Assembly (NCBI GenBank): GCA_963725085.1
Contig: CAVRXM010000003.1
Span: 62,001 to 126,000, forward strand
DNA length: 64,000 nucleotides
DNA from: VRUE01 sp963725085
Lineage (GTDB): Bacteria; Actinomycetota; Thermoleophilia; Solirubrobacterales; 70-9
Reading direction: 5' to 3'
The notes under the pieces are model-generated. The model saw only the letters and a program-made list of their open reading frames with translations, made no database searches and was not told where the DNA came from. Made by a program: the position numbers and the translations under genes. The stretch's first letter is position 1. Every line of letters starts with the position of its first letter. Below are positions 59,418-64,000 of the stretch, piece after piece.

Positions 59418-60728
59418 TCAGTCGGCCTTTGACCGGGCGGGTCCGGCCACCTGAGCCCGGCCGATCCCCTCGTACTCGAAACCCGCCGCGCGCAGCGCAT
59501 CGGGGTCGAGGAAGTTGCGGCCGTCGACGAGCAGCGGATTGGCCATCGCCGTCGCCGCCCTGCCCCAGTCGAGCTCGGCGAACTCCGGCCACTCGGTGAC
59601 CAGCACCCCGGCGTCGGCGCCGTCGAGGGCATCGAGCGCGGAGGGTGCCAGCTCGACCGTCGGCAGCAGTACCCGGGCCCTCTCCGCGGCGACCGGGTCG
59701 TAGGCGACCGCCTCGGCCCCCTCCCCCTCGAGGCGCGCCGCGAGCACGAGGCTCGACGCGTCGCGCATGTCGTCGGTGTCCGGCTTGAATGCGAGGCCGA
59801 GAAGGGCGATCCGCTTGCCGGCCAACGAGCCGAGGTGCTTCTTCAGCTTCCCGACAACGCGACGCTTCTGCAGCTCGTTGACCTCGATCACCGCACTCAG
59901 TAGCTGGAAGTGGTAGCCGCTGTTCCCGGCCAGCTTCTTGAGCGCGATCGTGTCCTTGCCGAAGCAGCTGCCGCCCCAGCCGATGCCCGCGTTGAGGAAC
60001 CGCGGGCCGATCCGCTCGTCGAGGCCCATCCCGCGGGAGACCTCGCCGACATCGGCGCCGACCTCCTCGCAGACGTTGGCGATCTCGTTGATGAACGAGA
60101 TCTTGGTCGCGAGGAAGGCGTTCGAGGCGAGCTTGATCATCTCGGCGCTGGTGACGTCGGTCCGGACCAGGTCGCCGCCGAGCGGCTCGTAGAGCGCCGA
60201 GACCATGTCCCCCGCCTCCTCGTCACCGGGATCGGCGCCGACCACGACCCGGTCCGGGTTGAGGAAGTCGGCGACCGCGCTGCCCTCCTTGAGGAACTCG
60301 GGGCAGGAGACGTAGGCGAGCCCCGGGAGGTCGCGGCGGATCGCGTTGCCGGTGCCGGCCGGGACCGTGCTCTTCATCACCAGCACGTGCTCGCCTTCGG
60401 TCTCGAGCTCCTCGACGACCGAACGCACCCGGCTGAGATCGGCGTCGCCCGAGTGGGTCGGCGGCGTGTCGACGCAGACGAACAACAGCCGCGCCCGGTC
60501 GAGGAGCTCACCCATCTCGGTCGTGAACGTGAGGCGCTCGGAGTTCTTGCGGAGAAGCTCGTCGAGGTCCGGCTCGTGGATCGTCGTCTCGCCCCGCGAG
60601 AGCGACTCGACCTTCTCGGGGAGGATGTCGCGCGCGATCACCTCGTGGCCGAGCTCGGCGAAGCAGGCGGCCGTCACCAGGCCGACCCACCCGACTCCGA
60701 TCACCCCTATCGGCTCTCGCTCCGTCAC
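59418..60728 (-). CDS. UDP-glucose/GDP-mannose 6-dehydrogenase
   Basis: Oxidises a nucleotide sugar to the uronic acid for surface polysaccharide. 436 residues from GTG 60728, overlapping the LCP gene stop (GTGA). NAD motif IGVIGVGWVGLVTAACFAELGHEV, VCVDTPPTHSGDADLSRV, KSTVPAGTGNAI, CPEFLKEGSAVADFLNPDRVVVG, KLASNAFLATKISFINEIAN, catalytic Cys255 in GIGWGGSCFGKD and ALLGLAFKPDTDDMRDASSL. Sequence alone does not settle UDP-glucose versus GDP-mannose. Unbroken. Confidence 0.93.
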   Translation of the reverse strand: MTEREPIGVIGVGWVGLVTAACFAELGHEVIARDILPEKVESLSRGETTIHEPDLDELLRKNSERLTFTTEMGELLDRARLLFVCVDTPPTHSGDADLSRVRSVVEELETEGEHVLVMKSTVPAGTGNAIRRDLPGLAYVSCPEFLKEGSAVADFLNPDRVVVGADPGDEEAGDMVSALYEPLGGDLVRTDVTSAEMIKLASNAFLATKISFINEIANVCEEVGADVGEVSRGMGLDERIGPRFLNAGIGWGGSCFGKDTIALKKLAGNSGYHFQLLSAVIEVNELQKRRVVGKLKKHLGSLAGKRIALLGLAFKPDTDDMRDASSLVLAARLEGEGAEAVAYDPVAAERARVLLPTVELAPSALDALDGADAGVLVTEWPEFAELDWGRAATAMANPLLVDGRNFLDPDALRAAGFEYEGIGRAQVAGPARSKAD

Positions 60729-62341
60729 CCGTTCGCCTTCTTTCGCTTCCGTCGCTTCTGGTCCGGGATCTTCACCTCCGCCGAGCGGGCGATCCCGACC
60801 ATCTGGTCATTGGTCAGGACCCGCAGCAGGCTGTTCGACACCCAGTAGGTGTTGTCGCCCCGGTGCCAGGCGATCATCTTTATCCGATCGCCGTCGAGGA
60901 AGATGTCGTATTCGCGGCCGTGGATAGTTTCGGTCAGGCTCGGATCGTTGAGGATCGGCGGGTCGCTCCACCCCTGGATCCCCTGCAGGCCGAAGTAGTG
61001 AACCCCGTCGGGGAGTTCGAGGGTCGCGACCATCCGGTAGGCGCCGTGGCGATTGCCGTCGGTGTCCTTGAGGTGATAGACGCGCGGATCGACGATGTGG
61101 AGGTAGGGGTCGGTTTCCTCGTAGGCGGCGCCCGACGGCAGCCTGGTCGGGTAGAAGACTGGGAAGCCGGCGCTGACCTTCCGGGCGACGGACGCCGCCT
61201 CGAGTTCGCCCGCTTCCCTGGCCGGGACGAGCCCGTCGTTTCCTGGCGACTTCGCCTTCAGCTTCGGCTTCGCGTGCTTCTTGGCCTTCTTGCCGTTCCC
61301 GTTGCCGCCGCTGGAGCCGCCCGGTTCGCTGTCGAGCGAGCCGCGGGGGCCGCCGCTCGCTTCGCTGCCGAGGAACTTTTCGACCGCTCCTTCGATCATC
61401 GAGGAGGAGGCGTAGACGTAGCTCGGCCCGAGTTCAGCCGGGAAGTTGACCTCGTTGATCGTCGAGTTGCGTGAGGCGACGAACAGTTTCAGGACCTGCA
61501 GCATCGTCTCGGCGTCGCTGATGTCCGAGGTCGTGTATTCGGTGAAGATGTCGATCAGCTGGTGTTTGTCGAGGACGAGGTCGGCGATCGGGACCCGCTC
61601 GCGGGCATCGCTGAGGAAGTCCTGCTGGCGCCCCGCGCGGACCAGGTCGGTGTCGGTGTGGCGATAGCGGACGTACTGGAGCGCCTTTTTCCCGCAGAGG
61701 AGCTGATAGCCGGGCTTGATGTTGATTTCCGAATACTGTTCGGAAACCGGCAGGCCGGCGTTCGAGTGGTAGTAGCGGCGATCGACGTCGATGTACACGC
61801 ACCCGATCGCGTCGACCGCCCTGACAAAGCCGAGGTAGTCGACGTTGACGACATGGTTGATCGGCAGGCCGGTCATTTCCTTGACCACCTGGAGGGTCAG
61901 CTTCGGGCCGCCATAGGTATACGCCGCGTTGAACTTGTTGGTCCCGACGCCCGGGATTTCGGTCTTGAGGTCGCGCGGGATCGACATCAAAGAGATCACG
62001 TTCTTGTCGGGATCGAGCCGGAGCAGGATCGTCGTGTCCGATCGACCCGGGTCTTCGGGTTCGCTGGCGCGTTTGTCGGAGCCGATGATGAGGATGTTCT
62101 CCGGGTCGCCGCCGTTGGTCTGGGCGAGGAACTTCTGGACTTTGTTCTCAAGGACGTGGTTGTGGGAGAGCGCGTCGGCGATGCTGCCGACGTAGAGGAG
62201 AGCGCTGACCGCGGTCGCAGAACCGCAGGCGACGATGATCACGACCGCGGCGAGCAGGAACCGCCACCAGTAGCGCTTCGGCTTCGGAGGCGGCTCGAAG
62301 TCGCCGGCGGGCGGCGGCTTCTTGAACGGCTCCTCAATCAT
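60725..62341 (-). CDS. LytR-CpsA-Psr family cell-wall polymer transferase
   Basis: Attaches glycopolymers to peptidoglycan at the outer membrane face of the cell membrane. 538 residues from ATG 62341, overlapping the M20 gene by 8 bp. Cytosolic Pro-rich N-terminus, membrane helix 27-50 (FLLAAVVIIVACGSATAVSALLY), LCP domain (about 90-310): NILIIGSDKRASEPEDPGRSDTTILLRLDPDKNVISLMSIPRDL, INHVVNVDYLGFVRAVDAIGCVYIDVDR, ALQYVRYRHTDTDLVRAGRQQDFL. A Ser/Gly/Lys linker and a second exported domain follow (VSAGFPVFYPTRLPSGAAYEET...). Its position next to the dehydrogenase and nucleotidyltransferases points to one cell-surface polysaccharide pathway. Confidence 0.92.
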   Translation of the reverse strand: MIEEPFKKPPPAGDFEPPPKPKRYWWRFLLAAVVIIVACGSATAVSALLYVGSIADALSHNHVLENKVQKFLAQTNGGDPENILIIGSDKRASEPEDPGRSDTTILLRLDPDKNVISLMSIPRDLKTEIPGVGTNKFNAAYTYGGPKLTLQVVKEMTGLPINHVVNVDYLGFVRAVDAIGCVYIDVDRRYYHSNAGLPVSEQYSEINIKPGYQLLCGKKALQYVRYRHTDTDLVRAGRQQDFLSDARERVPIADLVLDKHQLIDIFTEYTTSDISDAETMLQVLKLFVASRNSTINEVNFPAELGPSYVYASSSMIEGAVEKFLGSEASGGPRGSLDSEPGGSSGGNGNGKKAKKHAKPKLKAKSPGNDGLVPAREAGELEAASVARKVSAGFPVFYPTRLPSGAAYEETDPYLHIVDPRVYHLKDTDGNRHGAYRMVATLELPDGVHYFGLQGIQGWSDPPILNDPSLTETIHGREYDIFLDGDRIKMIAWHRGDNTYWVSNSLLRVLTNDQMVGIARSAEVKIPDQKRRKRKKANG

Positions 62342-63425
62342 CGCCCAGGCGCTCGGGCAGAGCCCGCAGGAACGACTCGAGCGTCTGCCGGTAGGTGAGC
62401 AGCGAGGAGATCGAGACCCACTCCCCCGGGCCGTGGTGCCCGTCGCCGACCGGGCCGAACTCGACCGCCGGGACGCCGACCCGGAGGAACGAGACCGCGT
62501 CGGATGCGCCATCCCGTCCCACGCTCATCGGCTCCCCCTCGTGGTGGGCGGAGGCGGCGTCGCGGAGCGCCCGCACATAGGGCAGGTCGCGGTCGACGAC
62601 CGCCGGCGGCCGGGTGAACAGCTGCGTCACCTCGGCGTCGGGCAGCCCCCGGACCTGATCGAGGATCATGGCGGGGTCCTGGTCGGGCAGGTAGCGGATA
62701 TCGACGTCGATCGCGCATCGGTCGGGCACCTTGTTGAGGGCGTCGCCGCCCAGGATCCGGCCGAGGTTGATCGAGGGGCGGTCGAACAGCTCTGAGCTCT
62801 GTCGGGCAAACGGTAGCGACTCGATACTGCGGAAAACGTCGACCGCGCGCAGCGCCGCGTTGTCCCCCAGCCACGGCGTCGCCCCGTGCGCCGCGACCCC
62901 GGCGACCTCCAGGCGCAGCGCCAGCACCCCCTTTGCCTCGACCCCGATCTGAAGGTCGGTGGGCTCGCCGGTGATCGCGAAGTCGCCGATGAAGCCGCTG
63001 TCGACGAGCCGGTCGCTTCCGCGTTCGGCCTCCTCCTCGGACTCCTCGTCGCCGACGATCCCGAGCCTGACCCGGACCTCGTCCTGGTCGCGCATCGCCG
63101 CCGTGGTCACCAGCATCGCCGCGAGCGCGCCCTTCATGTCATAGGCGCCGCGGCCGTAGAGGCGGTCGCCGTCGATTCTCGGGTCGAACTGGCCCGGCCG
63201 GCCGGGCACGACATCGAGGTGCCCGTGAAGGACCACGGTCGGGCCCTCGGCGGCGCCGACCTCGGCCTTCAGCACCGGCAGACCCTGGACCTCTTCGTGC
63301 GCCGCCTCGATCCCCCTCGCCTCGAGCCAGCCCTTCACGAACCCGGCCGCTTCGAGCACGGCCTCGGCCTCGGACGTGTCGTAGGAGATCAACCGCTCCG
63401 CGAGCGCCACCAGCTCCTCGGTCAT
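62334..63425 (-). CDS. M20 family metallopeptidase (ArgE/DapE-like)
   Basis: 363 residues from ATG 63425. Two-metal site: H67/H69/D71 in VVLHGHLDVVPG, D96 in GRGAYDMKGALAA, E127/E128 in GIVGDEESEEE, the M20 dimerisation domain (AAHGATPWLGDNA, INLGRILGGDALNKVPDRCAIDVDIRYL), later SVGRDGASDAVSF and the His in VGDGHHGPGEWVSI. Closest style: ArgE/DapE/CPG2-type amidohydrolases; substrate (acetylornithine, succinyl-DAP or a dipeptide) is undecided. Unbroken. It is 84 bp downstream of atpC on the same strand. Confidence 0.9.
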   Translation of the reverse strand: MTEELVALAERLISYDTSEAEAVLEAAGFVKGWLEARGIEAAHEEVQGLPVLKAEVGAAEGPTVVLHGHLDVVPGRPGQFDPRIDGDRLYGRGAYDMKGALAAMLVTTAAMRDQDEVRVRLGIVGDEESEEEAERGSDRLVDSGFIGDFAITGEPTDLQIGVEAKGVLALRLEVAGVAAHGATPWLGDNAALRAVDVFRSIESLPFARQSSELFDRPSINLGRILGGDALNKVPDRCAIDVDIRYLPDQDPAMILDQVRGLPDAEVTQLFTRPPAVVDRDLPYVRALRDAASAHHEGEPMSVGRDGASDAVSFLRVGVPAVEFGPVGDGHHGPGEWVSISSLLTYRQTLESFLRALPERLGDD

Positions 63426-63509
63426 CGGGCCACCTGCTCGTTCCCCATTCGGAGCCGTTTCCCGCCAAGGCCCTCGCAGCGTCGACGAGCTTCGATCGAG
63501 ATGGCCCCC

Positions 63510-63924
63510 TCATCCCCCCGCGATGGAGAGAAACGCTCTCGGTGCGGTCTCGGTCCTTTTCGGCCCGGCCCCGGGCCGCGCTGCCCTCGTCGGCCTCATC
63601 GAAGCGCCGCTCGGCGTCGGAGAGCTGCTCTTTGAGCGTCGAGGGGTCGAGGTCATCGGGCGGGATCGCCTCCTCGACCAGGAGGCGGGCGTGGTTGCCG
63701 AACACCTGGAGCCAGCCGTGGGCCTGGGCGTAGCGCAGTGTCTCGGAGTCGCTCAGGTGGAGGCGCAGCTCGGCCGGCCGCAGTTCGGCCAGCAGCGGCG
63801 CGTGGTTGGCGAGGATCCCGATCTCGCCGCCGGCCGTCCGGGTCGAGACCTGGCGCACCTCGCCGTTGAAGACCTCCCCCTCCGGGGTGAGGACCTCGAC
63901 CTCGAATTTGGACTCGCCCGCCAC
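63510..63924 (-). CDS. atpC: ATP synthase epsilon subunit, one indel
   Basis: About 137 residues from GTG 63924. KFEVEVLTPEGEVFNGEVRQVSTRTAGGEIGILANHAPLLAELRPAELRLHL and WLQVFGNHARLLVEEAIPPDDLDPSTLKEQL, then the C-terminal helical hairpin (SDAERRFDEADEGSAARGRAEKDR). One extra base near 63540 breaks the frame before the last residues; repaired it ends TEAFLSIAGG and TGA at 63510. Starts 3 bp after atpD. Confidence 0.93.
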
Positions 63925-63927
63925 CGC

Positions 63928-64000
63928 CTAGGCCTCGGATTTCGCCTTGCCCGCGTTCTCGGTGACCTGGTCGATCGAGCCCTGCATGTAGAAGGCGCCC
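63928..64000 (-). CDS. atpD: ATP synthase beta subunit, C-terminal end only
   Basis: Only the last 24 codons are in the window: AFYMQGSIDQVTENAGKAKSEA and TAG. AFYM(V/Q)G is the standard end of the F1 beta chain. The rest lies beyond the right edge. Confidence 0.88.
   Translation of the reverse strand, partial: GAFYMQGSIDQVTENAGKAKSEA

Overview
The window is about 64 kb of very GC-rich (roughly 70% by eye), densely packed bacterial chromosome. The gene set (pst/pho operon, tmRNA with an ALAA-type tag, Rpf-like transglycosylase, TadE/TadG-like proteins, archaeal-style phosphoglucose/phosphomannose isomerase, CHAD proteins, OsmC, P450) fits an actinomycetote, most likely class Thermoleophilia (Solirubrobacterales/Gaiellales-like). 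That placement is inferred from gene content and style, not from a marker comparison.

Layout. 1-7.3 kb (minus): a TadG-like cell-wall hydrolase (VanY plus lytic transglycosylase) at the left edge, a four-gene pyruvate:ferredoxin oxidoreductase operon with an NAD(P)H-linked glutamate-synthase-type reductase, then two TadE-like pseudopilins and an unknown protein. 7.3-22 kb (minus): phosphate and polyphosphate genes: pit and its DUF47 regulator, ppk, a PHP-phosphoesterase/glycosyltransferase fusion, CHAD genes, ppx, phoU, pstBACS, a receiver-less winged-helix protein and a PhoB-type regulator. Four 11-bp-spaced TTCAC direct repeats lie upstream of transcription units here. One of them points into a gene-free stretch that ends in a strong terminator, so it probably drives a small RNA. 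22.5-32.6 kb: uppP, HD hydrolase, Rpf-like protein, purU, P450, OsmC, MBL-fold protein, DUF1697, peroxiredoxin, an internally deleted alpha/beta hydrolase, tmRNA and an FAD disulfide oxidoreductase. 32.6-41.5 kb (minus): a membrane coiled-coil/HhH protein, smpB, an RNase R-like enzyme, an S41 protease, ftsX, ftsE, transketolase. 41.6-48.4 kb: nadA, mutM, cupredoxin, nadC, an ECF-like sigma factor coupled to ogt, an esterase, prfB with its programmed frameshift. 48.4-57.2 kb: methyltransferase, SnoaL-like protein, secA, hpf, aldo/keto reductase, comF, a sugar nucleotidyltransferase, ahcY. 57.3-64 kb (minus): PGI/PMI, a second nucleotidyltransferase, UDP-glucose/GDP-mannose dehydrogenase, LCP protein, M20 peptidase, atpC and the end of atpD.

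Sequence quality. More than twenty conserved housekeeping genes are broken by single-base indels, mostly insertions that are not confined to homopolymers. The breaks cluster in 7.7-9, 13.8-19.3, 31-48 and 57-58.6 kb, while 22.5-31 and 48.4-57 kb are clean. Because essential genes (smpB, transketolase, nadA) are hit, I read this as uncorrected long-read error and give each gene its restored full span. The one frameshift I believe is biological is in prfB.

The most interesting items are the Pho-box set with its candidate small RNA, and a 22-codon conserved leader ORF found twice (before a CHAD gene and before secA), each time overlapping the downstream start codon.
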